Assembly (NCBI GenBank): GCA_020636195.1
Contig: JACJYH010000002.1
Location: 558,001-622,000, forward strand
Reading direction: 5' to 3'
Length of the DNA: 64,000 bases
Source: Lewinellaceae bacterium
GTDB lineage: Bacteria > Bacteroidota > Bacteroidia > Chitinophagales > Saprospiraceae
Made by a program: the position numbers and the translations under genes. The notes below the pieces were generated by a model. The model ran no database searches and was not told the origin of the DNA. It saw nothing but the letters and a program-made list of their open reading frames with translations. Below, piece after piece: positions 27,701-35,998 of this stretch. Numbering within the stretch: position 1 is the stretch's first letter; each line of letters begins with the position of its first letter.

Positions 27701-30700
27701 TCATTTTGAAACAGTTGCAATTGGATATTAGGTTTTAGAAAAGTGGTATTCAGAGTGGAGGTGATTGAGTCTGGGAAATACAATTTGCCTAACTCATTGA
27801 GCCTAAATGCCAATGTCACTTCACTGCTCGTTTTCGGAATTAAATTTAAGCAGACCTTGGGTTTGACCTCCAAAAGAACTTTGAAGATATAATTATTAAA
27901 AGCAGGCATATACGCTCCTGCCGGAGATATTTGAGTGCTATCTATATCATAAACCGTGTAATCTCCAACCACTCTCGGTAAGATATCAAATGTATTTCCG
28001 AGATAGGAAACGGTCAATTTTCCAAAATCTAAATTTGGGTCAGTGGTGAGCTTCACTGATTTTGGCCATAAAGTAGGTCTGATTTCATTAGGAAAAACCC
28101 TTCCAATAACAGGGCCAAGATCATAGACATGACCAAAGGATAAATTATAAATTTGGATTTTGTAAAAGTCATCAGTACATAATTTGGTATTGGCAACCTG
28201 GACGTTGATTGACTGCCCGACTTTTGTCATTTGAAATGGTGCAAACAAGACCTTGAAAGGGTAACAATCACAAGGTGATCTGTTGAAATCCAATTTTGTG
28301 TGCTCATCTCCTAAATATTGATCAAAAACATAGGTCATTTCAAACAATTGCTCCAATTCTAATAGATTCTTTGACTCCTTAAACTTCTCAAGATCAAAAT
28401 ATTTTTCAAACTCTATGAAAACACTGTCACCAACTGCGTATCTGAAGGAAGTTGGAAGTGACGTTCCTGCATTGTTGTGAATGAGTGTGTCCGTTGAAAA
28501 ATTATAAATAAAACTGAGACTATCACGTGTTGGATTGATATGCGCAAACTCAAATATTTTACCTGTGGATTTTTGTTTAATTTTCAACTTTGCACTTATT
28601 GTCTTGAGTGCTCCATCATTTCCAAACAAAATGTCCTTGTACACTTGAATAGTATTTGGCGAATTTCCGCTAAAAAATTTAAAACCTTCTTTAAAGGCAA
28701 AAGTGGCAAACGTGCTGCCCGGTATGTCTGTGATGATGGCTCCTTTCATCTTGATTTTGAAGGTATCACCCGGAACAAAATGTTGCAATTTATATTTTTC
28801 AATTTTGGGAATTGAATCGATGTCTCTTACACCGTCATCATCGCTGTCATACCATCCCAAACTGGTTCTTTCAAGGGTCATCGTGTACTGTAAATTTCCT
28901 TCTAAAGTATCTCGGTAACAAGGTTTTACATTTTCACAATCAATGAAATAGCTGGTTTTATAACAACCGACAGGTATAAAATCTTCATCACAATTTTCAT
29001 CGATCTTCAATAAAGCAGACACTTCTATTGTTTTGTAAATTTTTGGAGGACTACAATAACAACTAGCGTAGGAATATGGACAATCTTCGTCCGGAACCAC
29101 TAAATCACAATCAAAAATGAAAGGAATCAACATGTCATTTATGGATTGATTAAATGGCAACTTATACGTCAATACATACACAGTGTTGTCATCTTCGGTT
29201 GATGTCGATACATGAATGGGTGTATGGTCACCAAAAATAAAATCTTGATTTTGTAATACGATGCCAAGTGGTACCTTTAATTCTATGTCAATGGTGCCAT
29301 CTTTATTGTCTTGAAGGCGTGAATCTGAAATAATTACCGATATATATCCCATTTGACCATCTTTCAGAGTAATCAAACCCAAATTCAGCGGTATTAAAAC
29401 ACCATTTTCATCCAAGAAAAAGAGCTGTGTTCGTGTAGCAGAAATGTCTTTTTCCCCTATTACATATTTACCTTTGAAATGTGTGTCAGCCTGTTCAGAA
29501 CAATATTTATCATAGGAATAATTAAATAACCAATAATTTTTTTTCGTTTCACAGTTGGACTCCTCGCAAAATGCCATTTGAAAATGGATCATGTAGAGTT
29601 TTGAAACAGATTGCGCATCAATTTTACTAATGAAAAAAACAACTTTTTGTGCTGTCAATTGTCCACAATCATTGGTCAATGTGTCCACGTATTGAATTGT
29701 GCCGGGAAGGTCGGATTGTACACTACTGATCAATATCCCTCGATAATCGTATCCTGCACTGATCTCTATTCTTATGTTTTCAAGAGGTACTTTATGTGCA
29801 GCTTTTAAAACGGAAATAGTGTGTTCCGTTGTACCTGCGAAATAACAAAGTGGTTCCTCTGTGGTGTATGAAAATGATAGCTTTGGTCCTTTGTCTTCGT
29901 TTGCGATGATTCTATTATTTGCTATAGCATTTACAGTATGGCAACTCTCTTCTCCGCATTTAAAAAACACAGCGTAGTCCGTCCTTGTCGATGACACTTC
30001 ATACGAGCAAAGGTCAGCGTATTCAGTTTCGGTGAGGATGATCGTTTCATTGAAATCAAAGTATTTGTCCTTATTGCCAATGGTTACAAACACCGTAGAA
30101 TCAAAAGCCAAAAGTAATTGCGTAGGTGATTGCTGCAATATTTTACCGAGATCGGTACTAATGTTTATACCTTCATCATGGGTGATCTGAAACTCAAAAT
30201 ATGTGGCTTTTCCCAACCTACTATTGGATATAGATATCTTTCTGTCTCTACTGGAATATGACGGTATTTCTACGAAAACATCCTCTATATTTTGAATGAT
30301 GATTTCAGGTGACAATACATTGATTTTATCTGTCTTGAATTCTTTTTCCAAAGTTCCATTTTTGTACTTGCTATTGATAAAAAACGTTTCCTTTTCATCT
30401 AAGCATTGTAAAGCTTCACACGTTAATTGAACTTTGAAAGTGAATATCAATTTTTCCCCGGCTTTCAATTCAGGAAGTGTAAAAATTGGGAGGCGATCGG
30501 TAGATTGTGAAGAAAGATGCACATTTCCTGACAAAGTACCCGTAACTGCATCAAAACCACATGGAAGCGTCACAAAAATTGATGGGCTTGCATGCGTACT
30601 ATTGGTATTGTTCTCCACTGTAACTGTCAAAGTGTTTTTTTGACAAACTGTGAAATCATTATCCCATGAAAATGACACATTTTGCCCATGCAACAAATGT

Positions 30701-30747
30701 ATCGTCGGAATTAAAAAGAATAAAATGATAGAAATATATTTTTTCAT
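24787..30747 (-). CDS. Giant surface adhesin with T9SS type B (gliding-motility) C-terminal domain
   Basis: 1986 aa with a signal peptide (MKKYISIILFFLIPTIHLLHG). Most of the protein is a series of DUF11-like and beta-sandwich repeats on unbounded extracellular sequence, with Cys pairs (for example CEESCHTVN). Near the C-terminus are SEQSFCKGSLAQIYVDAS-type PKD-like segments, and the last ~95 residues are the type-B CTD: VLIPNAFSPNNDFINDVF, MHLKIFNRWGNLVYE, WDNHWKGI, LPQGTYFYEI. It is first in an operon with PorP/SprF and PorE-like genes, so the three likely form one export and anchoring module. It probably serves in adhesion or gliding. Confidence 0.9.
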   Translation of the reverse strand: MKKYISIILFFLIPTIHLLHGQNVSFSWDNDFTVCQKNTLTVTVENNTNSTHASPSIFVTLPCGFDAVTGTLSGNVHLSSQSTDRLPIFTLPELKAGEKLIFTFKVQLTCEALQCLDEKETFFINSKYKNGTLEKEFKTDKINVLSPEIIIQNIEDVFVEIPSYSSRDRKISISNSRLGKATYFEFQITHDEGINISTDLGKILQQSPTQLLLAFDSTVFVTIGNKDKYFDFNETIILTETEYADLCSYEVSSTRTDYAVFFKCGEESCHTVNAIANNRIIANEDKGPKLSFSYTTEEPLCYFAGTTEHTISVLKAAHKVPLENIRIEISAGYDYRGILISSVQSDLPGTIQYVDTLTNDCGQLTAQKVVFFISKIDAQSVSKLYMIHFQMAFCEESNCETKKNYWLFNYSYDKYCSEQADTHFKGKYVIGEKDISATRTQLFFLDENGVLIPLNLGLITLKDGQMGYISVIISDSRLQDNKDGTIDIELKVPLGIVLQNQDFIFGDHTPIHVSTSTEDDNTVYVLTYKLPFNQSINDMLIPFIFDCDLVVPDEDCPYSYASCYCSPPKIYKTIEVSALLKIDENCDEDFIPVGCYKTSYFIDCENVKPCYRDTLEGNLQYTMTLERTSLGWYDSDDDGVRDIDSIPKIEKYKLQHFVPGDTFKIKMKGAIITDIPGSTFATFAFKEGFKFFSGNSPNTIQVYKDILFGNDGALKTISAKLKIKQKSTGKIFEFAHINPTRDSLSFIYNFSTDTLIHNNAGTSLPTSFRYAVGDSVFIEFEKYFDLEKFKESKNLLELEQLFEMTYVFDQYLGDEHTKLDFNRSPCDCYPFKVLFAPFQMTKVGQSINVQVANTKLCTDDFYKIQIYNLSFGHVYDLGPVIGRVFPNEIRPTLWPKSVKLTTDPNLDFGKLTVSYLGNTFDILPRVVGDYTVYDIDSTQISPAGAYMPAFNNYIFKVLLEVKPKVCLNLIPKTSSEVTLAFRLNELGKLYFPDSITSTLNTTFLKPNIQLQLFQNDVTAFSDRFSTNFSINGLSNIKEVAFPFIRIEVPSGNIKDLVITDTVSGKKYTSNNQIYQLDVIKRNENKYFELSGISTGCHREQIIIHYGFDCEPYTNLSTKPCLIKTDTLNVFFPDGLVDIIVDSLAIKNFKLCDTTEQKVTIYNAGLGNAKNILFQISLPPGISFIENSAFIYHPSGQNTSGIPLPKPQVNPTDGSLFWNLSDFWSAHALNGLEGASFIPYNTFDLVFKFVSDCHLISGLPIDFFIKAENGCGQIVNQLHRFSQPIKIDDIPIPSDLSIHAESNFVDPCKKEKLHIKITFDNPNSNLVKMAMDLSESWKIDVASIETSLTKKLPVVKDGLWQWETNSTQSMDYLEFDIINEGNFFCTQDMMHFYLFSPAVAQCESSGQPCEILSVIASTSLVIEVSQPSYDWFSNNLSISDTQFHLESILIHNGAKIQDSVRCYIVNDTNHNGTYDTGDSLIDSILYRGFLKQDTSILVHDFTITNFIDVCSLLLVIDDQNCVCQSAVFPLKRNLFIEENIRVCSGESIALGSTSTDIISSFWNDSDGLGCSTCALTAFKVDNTTAQTAQYTKILKAESSGGCLITYTYHIDVTPQPKILIDNIHLCLGDTLHALASVAESYSWTGPNIITNGTQELVALPTTDTSYFCIIKDGYGCENQSQLKVDVTEKPMYSILSEQSFCKGSLAQIYVDASNFDHFEWITGSDRLDNAQSLTPMITKYEDYNFRLELQKGMCQVVVDIPISFVDTLQKVSHVAICKGDFYTFEGKDYSDAGWYCNNYPSISGCDSMVCLQLFVIQYQPFETDTLYKFPSETISFSAPSGFEIYSWSPFIDLQCDDCQQNSTSTQEPITYVVTMTDATQCVVEKRFYIKIKTVCQPEDVLIPNAFSPNNDFINDVFTLGEIELCGPMHLKIFNRWGNLVYEEADWDNHWKGISNNGNYLPQGTYFYEITFTDSSTTRSGMVDLRIK

Positions 30748-30819
30748 TTGTCTGTAGAATTTTTAGCTCAATAAATATCTATTATCATTTGATTTCATAA
30801 TTATCACGTTATTTGAAAA

Positions 30820-30849
30820 CAAAAATAATACAATTCTACATATTCGCAA
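30820..30849 (-). promoter_or_regulatory. Promoter of the adhesin-PorP-PorE operon
   Basis: Minus-strand TATTTTTG at 30820-30827 fits TANNTTTG, and a TTG (CAA at 30847-30849 on the plus strand) lies 19 nt upstream of it. The distance to the ATG at 30747 leaves a ~65-nt leader. Confidence 0.5.
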
Positions 30850-30943
30850 ATTTATTTTTGGAAATATCCATAATCAACTACTAGGCGATTTCAAATACTA
30901 TCGCATAGTTTTGGCAGCTTTATTGAACCGATATGAAGATGGT

Positions 30944-32305
30944 TTACATGGACTGAATAATATCGTACTGTGTAATTACGATAAAATCACCGGATCTATC
31001 CTTAGTGACAACTGCAGGAGTTTGCTTGGTGATGTATTTATTGAGTTCCTTTATAGCAAGTTCTAATGGTACGATAGGAAAAGGTTGTGACATGATTTCA
31101 TGGACTTTGATATCGCTATTTTGAAGTGGGTTTGATAGGATGAACTCTAACACTTGACTTTGTGTGATGGATCCCACCATATCATTATCTGCAAGTACCG
31201 GAAGTTGAGAAAGATCCAAGTCTTTCATCAGTGCATGTGCTGATTTCACGGTGCTATCTGACTGAACACCGATGAATTTTTTATCCTTTTTATTCCTTAC
31301 CAGATCTGCTACCTTGAGGTCAGACTCCAAGAAACCACGCTCTCGCATCCATTCGTCATTGAATAATTTGCCTACGTATCTGCTGCCATGATCGTGGAAT
31401 AAAACCACTACCACATCATTTGGGCTGAGTTCGTTTTTCATCTGGTTGAGTCCGGCAACAGCCGAACCGGCACTATACCCCAGCAACAAACCTTCTTCCC
31501 TTGCCAATCTACGCGCCATAATGGCTGCATCTTTATCAGTTACCTTTTCAAAGTGATCGATTAGTGAGAAGTCCACATTTTTTGGAAGAATATCTTCGCC
31601 GATGCCTTCTGTGATGTATGGATATATTTCATTTGTATCAAATTCACCTGTTTCGTGGTATTTCTTAAATACTGAACCATAGGTATCTATTCCCCAGATT
31701 TTGATGTTTTTATTTTTTTCTTTCAGATATTTTGCAACGCCGGATACAGTTCCACCTGTGCCTACACCTACTACAAAATGTGTGATTTTGCCTTCGGTTT
31801 GCTCCCAAATTTCCGGGCCGGTACTTGCATAGTGCGCTTGCCTATTGGATAAATTGTCGTATTGGTTGAGCCAAACGCTATTTGGTATTTCTTTATTCAA
31901 TCTCTCTGCGACAGAATAATAAGATCTTGGATCAGTAGGCTCAACATTCGTGGGACATACTATGACTTCTGCACCCAATGCTCTGAGCATATCAAATTTT
32001 TCTTTGGATTGCTTGTCACTCGTCGTGAAAATGCACTTATATCCTTTCACCACCGCCGCCAAGGCGATACCCATACCTGTATTGCCGGAAGTACATTCTA
32101 TGATGGTACCGTTTGGTTTGAGTTTTCCAGAGGCCTCTGCATCCTCTACCATCTTGAGAGCCATTCTGTCCTTAGTGGAATGTCCTGGATTGAAAGTTTC
32201 TACTTTACCCAACACTATACACGGCAACTCATCTACTACTTTATGGAGTTGAACCATAGGTGTGTTGCCAATGGTTTCCAATATATTCTTACAATATTTC
32301 ATCAT
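30944..32305 (-). CDS. Cystathionine beta-synthase-like PLP enzyme with C-terminal CBS domains
   Basis: 453 aa. The fold-type II PLP domain covers residues ~5-330: GNTPMVQL, NPGHSTKDRMA with PLP-lysine K45, TSGNTGMG, GVGTGGTVSGVAKYL and GYSAGSAVAG. A pair of CBS modules follows (about 340-453: VQSDSTVKSAHALMKDLDLSQLPVLADN and IKVHEIMSQPFPIVP). The enzyme condenses serine or an activated serine with homocysteine or sulfide; PLP-CBS fusions are eukaryote-like cystathionine beta-synthases. The CBS pair suggests regulation by an adenosyl ligand. It is the third gene of an iscA-ruvB-cbs run (15-bp gap to ruvB). Confidence 0.92.
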   Translation of the reverse strand: MMKYCKNILETIGNTPMVQLHKVVDELPCIVLGKVETFNPGHSTKDRMALKMVEDAEASGKLKPNGTIIECTSGNTGMGIALAAVVKGYKCIFTTSDKQSKEKFDMLRALGAEVIVCPTNVEPTDPRSYYSVAERLNKEIPNSVWLNQYDNLSNRQAHYASTGPEIWEQTEGKITHFVVGVGTGGTVSGVAKYLKEKNKNIKIWGIDTYGSVFKKYHETGEFDTNEIYPYITEGIGEDILPKNVDFSLIDHFEKVTDKDAAIMARRLAREEGLLLGYSAGSAVAGLNQMKNELSPNDVVVVLFHDHGSRYVGKLFNDEWMRERGFLESDLKVADLVRNKKDKKFIGVQSDSTVKSAHALMKDLDLSQLPVLADNDMVGSITQSQVLEFILSNPLQNSDIKVHEIMSQPFPIVPLELAIKELNKYITKQTPAVVTKDRSGDFIVITQYDIIQSM

Positions 32306-32320
32306 TTTAAAAGTACGGTA

Positions 32321-33346
32321 TTAATTGAATAAAGTGCCGGTCATAGAAGGAGGTACTCTGCCTACATGTTTATAAGCTTTTGCAGTGGCTTCTCGACCTC
32401 TTGGTGTCCGTTGTAGATATCCTTCCATGATGAGAAATGGTTCATGTACTTCTTCGATAGTACCCACTTCTTCTCCCACGGCGGTGGCTATCGTGCTGAT
32501 GCCTACGGGGCCACCTTTGAATTTCTCAATGATGGTTGATAAAATTCTGTTATCCATTTCATCCAAACCACTTTCATCAACATTTAGGGCATTCAAGCCA
32601 AATTCTGCAATAGATTTAGTGACATTTCCATCACCTTTTATTTGAGCAAAATCTCTAATTCTTCTTAAGAGTGCATTTGCAATCCTAGGAGTGCCTCTGC
32701 TGCGCCTTGCTATTTCATGTGCGCCTTCATTATCCATATGAACACCCAGGATTTCGGAACTCCTGAAAAGAATTTTTTCCAAAGTTCTTACATCGTAGTA
32801 ATCCAATAAAAAAGTGATACCAAAACGCGCCCTCATTGGTGCAGTCAGCAAGCCCATACGTGTGGTTGCACCTACTAAGGTAAACGGGTTTAAGTTGATT
32901 TGGATACTTCTGGCATTTGGACCCGAATCTATCATGATATCAATCCGATAGTCTTCCATAGCGGAATACAAATATTCTTCGACAACCGTATTGAGTCTGT
33001 GTATTTCGTCAATAAATAAAACGTCACCTTCTTCCAATCCGGTCAGAAGTCCGGCCAAATCACCTGGTTTTTCAAGTACAGGACCTGATGTGATCTTTAG
33101 GTTACAACCCAGTTCATTGGCAATGATAAAGGATAATGTTGTTTTACCTAATCCCGGCGGGCCGTGCAGCAATACATGATCTAATGCTTCACCACGCAGT
33201 TTAGCCGCTTGGATAAAAACACTTAAATTTTCTACAATTTTGGGCTGACCATGAAATTCAACCAAATCCTTTGGCCTAAGAGCTTTTTCAATCTGTTTGT
33301 CTTCAGGTTTGAAGTTTTGATTGGTAGGGTCAAGATTTGGATTCAT
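32321..33346 (-). CDS. ruvB: Holliday junction branch migration helicase RuvB
   Basis: 341 aa, full length. Walker A GPPGLGKTT lies at 62-70, Walker B with DEIH at 113-116, sensor I in VGATTRMGLLTAPMRARFG, and a C-terminal winged-helix domain (GGPVGISTIATAVGEE, GYLQRTPRGREAT). RuvB is the AAA+ motor that drives branch migration with RuvA. It is encoded here without ruvA or ruvC, as is usual in Bacteroidota. Its start lies 9 bp after the stop of the iscA-like gene, in one minus-strand unit. Confidence 0.98.
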   Translation of the reverse strand: MNPNLDPTNQNFKPEDKQIEKALRPKDLVEFHGQPKIVENLSVFIQAAKLRGEALDHVLLHGPPGLGKTTLSFIIANELGCNLKITSGPVLEKPGDLAGLLTGLEEGDVLFIDEIHRLNTVVEEYLYSAMEDYRIDIMIDSGPNARSIQINLNPFTLVGATTRMGLLTAPMRARFGITFLLDYYDVRTLEKILFRSSEILGVHMDNEGAHEIARRSRGTPRIANALLRRIRDFAQIKGDGNVTKSIAEFGLNALNVDESGLDEMDNRILSTIIEKFKGGPVGISTIATAVGEEVGTIEEVHEPFLIMEGYLQRTPRGREATAKAYKHVGRVPPSMTGTLFN

Positions 33347-33355
33347 AAGAAGAGG

Positions 33356-33703
33356 TCACGCTGAGAAGGAAGTTCCGCATCCACAGGTTTCTTTCGCATT
33401 AGGATTATTGAAAGTGAAACCTCTGTTATTGAGTCCATCTAACCAGTCAATTTCCATACCTACCAAATACAGGGCATGAGCTTTCTCCATGAATACCTTT
33501 ATTCCGTCCAATTCAAAAACATCATCTTTTTCTTTTTGAACGTCAAAACCCATGACATAATTGAAACCCGAACATCCACCACCTTTGACGCCTATACGAA
33601 GTCCATGCTCTTCAGTTAATTCTTGCTCATCAAAAATCCTTTTCAATTGCTTGATGGCATTTTCTGTGATAGAAATCGGTGCTTTTACAACATCCACGGT
33701 CAT
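33356..33703 (-). CDS. A-type iron-sulfur cluster carrier (IscA/ErpA-like)
   Basis: 115 aa with the HesB/IscA/SufA fold and the three cluster-binding cysteines: Cys44 in VKGGGCSGFNY and Cys107/Cys109 in ETCGCGTSF. It acts as a scaffold or carrier that passes Fe-S clusters to apo-proteins. The C-terminal GCGTSFS ending is typical of the family. It is the first gene of the unit with ruvB and the cystathionine beta-synthase gene. Which paralogue (IscA, ErpA or SufA) cannot be decided from sequence alone. Confidence 0.93.
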   Translation of the reverse strand: MTVDVVKAPISITENAIKQLKRIFDEQELTEEHGLRIGVKGGGCSGFNYVMGFDVQKEKDDVFELDGIKVFMEKAHALYLVGMEIDWLDGLNNRGFTFNNPNAKETCGCGTSFSA

Positions 33704-33820
33704 CTTTCAAATATTTTATTAAAAATAATTATCTAAATATATTGTTCCCAAAAAACACAATGCTATGAGATTATGTTCATTTTTTTGATTTATTTTGTGT
33801 CAAATTTGAAATTGTAATTT

Positions 33821-34333
33821 GTGGAAAGTATTTTTGATATTCTAAAATATACCGTTCCGGCTCTAGTCGTATTCGTTACCGTTTATTATTTATTCAATAA
33901 TTTCTTTAGGCATCAATATGCATTGGAAGCATTAAAATTCAGGGAATCCCAAGGCAAGCACACCTTTCCCTTGAAATTGCAGGCATATGAACGTATCTTG
34001 ATGATGTGCGAAAGAATGTCACCGGAAAATCTGTTTTATCGCTTGTCCAATGCAGAATTTGGTGTCAAGGAACTAAAAAATGCGATGTTGTTGGCTGTTC
34101 AGCAAGAATATGACCACAATCTGTCACAACAATTGTATATCAGTGATAGACTTTGGGAAATCGTTCAATTGAGTAAAGACCAGATTTTAGACATTATATC
34201 TGTGGGACAAGGCAGCTCACAGGCTGAGCTATTGACAAATATTCATGCATATATGTTGGATAATAGATTAGATCCAATACGAGTGGCAAAGAAAGCAATC
34301 AAAGATGAAGCGCAGTTACTCTTCAATCCATAA
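33821..34333 (+). CDS. Conserved Bacteroidota protein with one membrane anchor (DUF7935-like)
   Basis: 170 aa, GTG start (an in-frame TAA lies 6 bp upstream, so no earlier start is possible). One transmembrane helix (about 9-28) is followed by a conserved cytoplasmic helical domain: LKLQAYERILMMCERMSPENLFYRL, QQEYDHNLSQQLYISDRLW and QILDIISV. This resembles DUF7935 proteins of Bacteroidota, whose role is unknown. Its stop lies 4 bp before the ATG of the nucleotidase C-domain lipoprotein, so it heads a three-gene unit. Confidence 0.72.
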   Translation: MESIFDILKYTVPALVVFVTVYYLFNNFFRHQYALEALKFRESQGKHTFPLKLQAYERILMMCERMSPENLFYRLSNAEFGVKELKNAMLLAVQQEYDHNLSQQLYISDRLWEIVQLSKDQILDIISVGQGSSQAELLTNIHAYMLDNRLDPIRVAKKAIKDEAQLLFNP

Positions 34334-34337
34334 GCAA

Positions 34338-35081
34338 ATGAGAACAAAACTTTTATTCTTTGGATTTCTATTCCTCTTTTTGGGATGTGCCAAGCAAAAT
34401 CATTTGGCTGATGTAAAAACACGTACCTACAGGATTGAGAAAGCATCATACCCTGTGGATGTGAAAATAGCTCAATTGATAGAACCGTATAAAGTTGAAC
34501 TCGAAAAGACGATGAATGAAGTCATCGGGGTGAATGAAGAAGAAATGATAAAGGGAAAACCCAATTCTTCATTGACCAATTGGTTTACAGATGCTTTGTT
34601 GACCGAAAGCCAAAAACTCATAACGGATACTCTAGATTTCGCCATTCAAAACTATGGTGGAATACGTTTAAACAGTTTTGCAGCAGGTGAGATAACCATA
34701 GGAAAAGTATATGAATTGATGCCTTTTGACAATGTCATGTTTATAATGGAACTAAAGGGCAGCGTTGTAAAACAACTTTTTGATAGAATCGCAAAGTCAG
34801 GTGGATGGCCTATCAGTCATACTGTTTCATTCAAAATTGCATTTGGAGAAGCCACGGATATTATGATTTGGAATAAACCCATTGATATGGAAAAAACATA
34901 TCATGTAGCAATTCCCGATTATATTGCCTTGGGTGGAGACAATATGGAGTTTATGAAGGATTGCACAGGAAAAGATACCCAAGCATTAGTAAGAGACCTA
35001 TTGATACAATTTATAAGATATGAAACTTCACAAGGAAGACATATTGTTTCCAATCCAAAACCAAGAATTACTGAAATATGA
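34338..35081 (+). CDS. 5'-nucleotidase C-terminal domain lipoprotein (split nucleotidase, part 1)
   Basis: About 247 aa from the ATG at 34338 (the in-frame ATG at 34305 overlaps the previous gene and precedes the signal). The lipobox LFLGC follows a short signal peptide. The rest matches the substrate-binding 5_nucleotid_C domain: SSLTNWFTDALL, DFAIQNYGGIRLN, ITIGKVYELMPFDN, IPDYIALGGDNM. In UshA-type enzymes this domain follows the metallophosphatase in the same chain; here it is a separate lipoprotein. It overlaps the metallophosphatase gene by 4 bp (ATGA). Confidence 0.9.
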   Translation: MRTKLLFFGFLFLFLGCAKQNHLADVKTRTYRIEKASYPVDVKIAQLIEPYKVELEKTMNEVIGVNEEEMIKGKPNSSLTNWFTDALLTESQKLITDTLDFAIQNYGGIRLNSFAAGEITIGKVYELMPFDNVMFIMELKGSVVKQLFDRIAKSGGWPISHTVSFKIAFGEATDIMIWNKPIDMEKTYHVAIPDYIALGGDNMEFMKDCTGKDTQALVRDLLIQFIRYETSQGRHIVSNPKPRITEI

Positions 35082-35998
35082 TCAATAGAAGGACATTTGT
35101 TAAAAACATTGGATTGTCATCGATTCTTTTGACAACAGGTGCTTTTCCGCTTTTGGCTAGAGAAGATGATGTGGATATCCTAAAACTGACGATCCTACAT
35201 ACCAATGATGTTCACTCTCGGATTGAACCTTTTCCAATGGATGGAAGTAAAAATCAAGGTTTAGGTGGAGTAGCAAAAAGGGCTACGCTGATATCCCAGA
35301 TTAGAGAGCAAGAAAAACATGTTCTGTTGCTTGATGCAGGAGATATATTCCAAGGAACGCCATATTTTAATTTTTTTGGTGGCGAATTGGAAATTAAATT
35401 GATGTCCCAACTTGGCTATGATGCCGGAACCATAGGAAATCATGATTTTGACGCAGGTGTGGATGGATTGGCAAAACAATTGGTACACGCCAATTTTCCG
35501 CTCATCGTTTCAAACTATGATTTTTCAGAAAATGAAATGCACAACAAAACTATTCCTTATAAAATATTCAAAAAAGGCAATATAAAAATTGGAGTAACAG
35601 GTGTCGGCATAGAGATGGCAGGATTAGTCCCGACGGCTTTGTATAATAAAACTGTTTATAATGATCCAATCGCCAATGCACAAAAATGGGCAACGTGGTT
35701 GAAGCAAGATCAAAAGTGTGATTACGTCATTTGTCTTTCGCATCTCGGATATAAGTACAATGATTCTAAGCTGTCTGACCAAGTCTTAGCTGCAAATACA
35801 CGTGATATAGACTTGATCATAGGAGGTCATACGCATACTTTTCTAAATAAACCAGATAGAGCAGTGAACCTGGATGGTAAACCTGTTCTGATAAATCAAG
35901 TAGGATGGGCTGGGATAGTACTTGGAAGAATTGACGTTCTTTTCGAGCGCAACAGTAAAGATACTTGCATTACTTGCCAAAATCTATTGGTCAGCTGA
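35078..35998 (+). CDS. Metallophosphatase / 5'-nucleotidase catalytic domain (split nucleotidase, part 2)
   Basis: 306 aa. The N-terminus (MINRRTFVKNIGLSSILLTT) looks like a Tat-type signal with an RRTF motif. The dinuclear-metal motifs are all present: HTNDVHSR (Asp44, His46), LLDAGDIFQGTP, GNHDFDAG, CLSHLG and GGHTHTF. It is the catalytic half of a UshA-like nucleotidase and lacks the C-terminal substrate-binding domain, which is encoded just upstream as a lipoprotein. Together they probably hydrolyse extracellular nucleotides in the periplasm. Its 3' end overlaps the convergent GMC gene by 15 bp. Confidence 0.92.
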   Translation: MINRRTFVKNIGLSSILLTTGAFPLLAREDDVDILKLTILHTNDVHSRIEPFPMDGSKNQGLGGVAKRATLISQIREQEKHVLLLDAGDIFQGTPYFNFFGGELEIKLMSQLGYDAGTIGNHDFDAGVDGLAKQLVHANFPLIVSNYDFSENEMHNKTIPYKIFKKGNIKIGVTGVGIEMAGLVPTALYNKTVYNDPIANAQKWATWLKQDQKCDYVICLSHLGYKYNDSKLSDQVLAANTRDIDLIIGGHTHTFLNKPDRAVNLDGKPVLINQVGWAGIVLGRIDVLFERNSKDTCITCQNLLVS

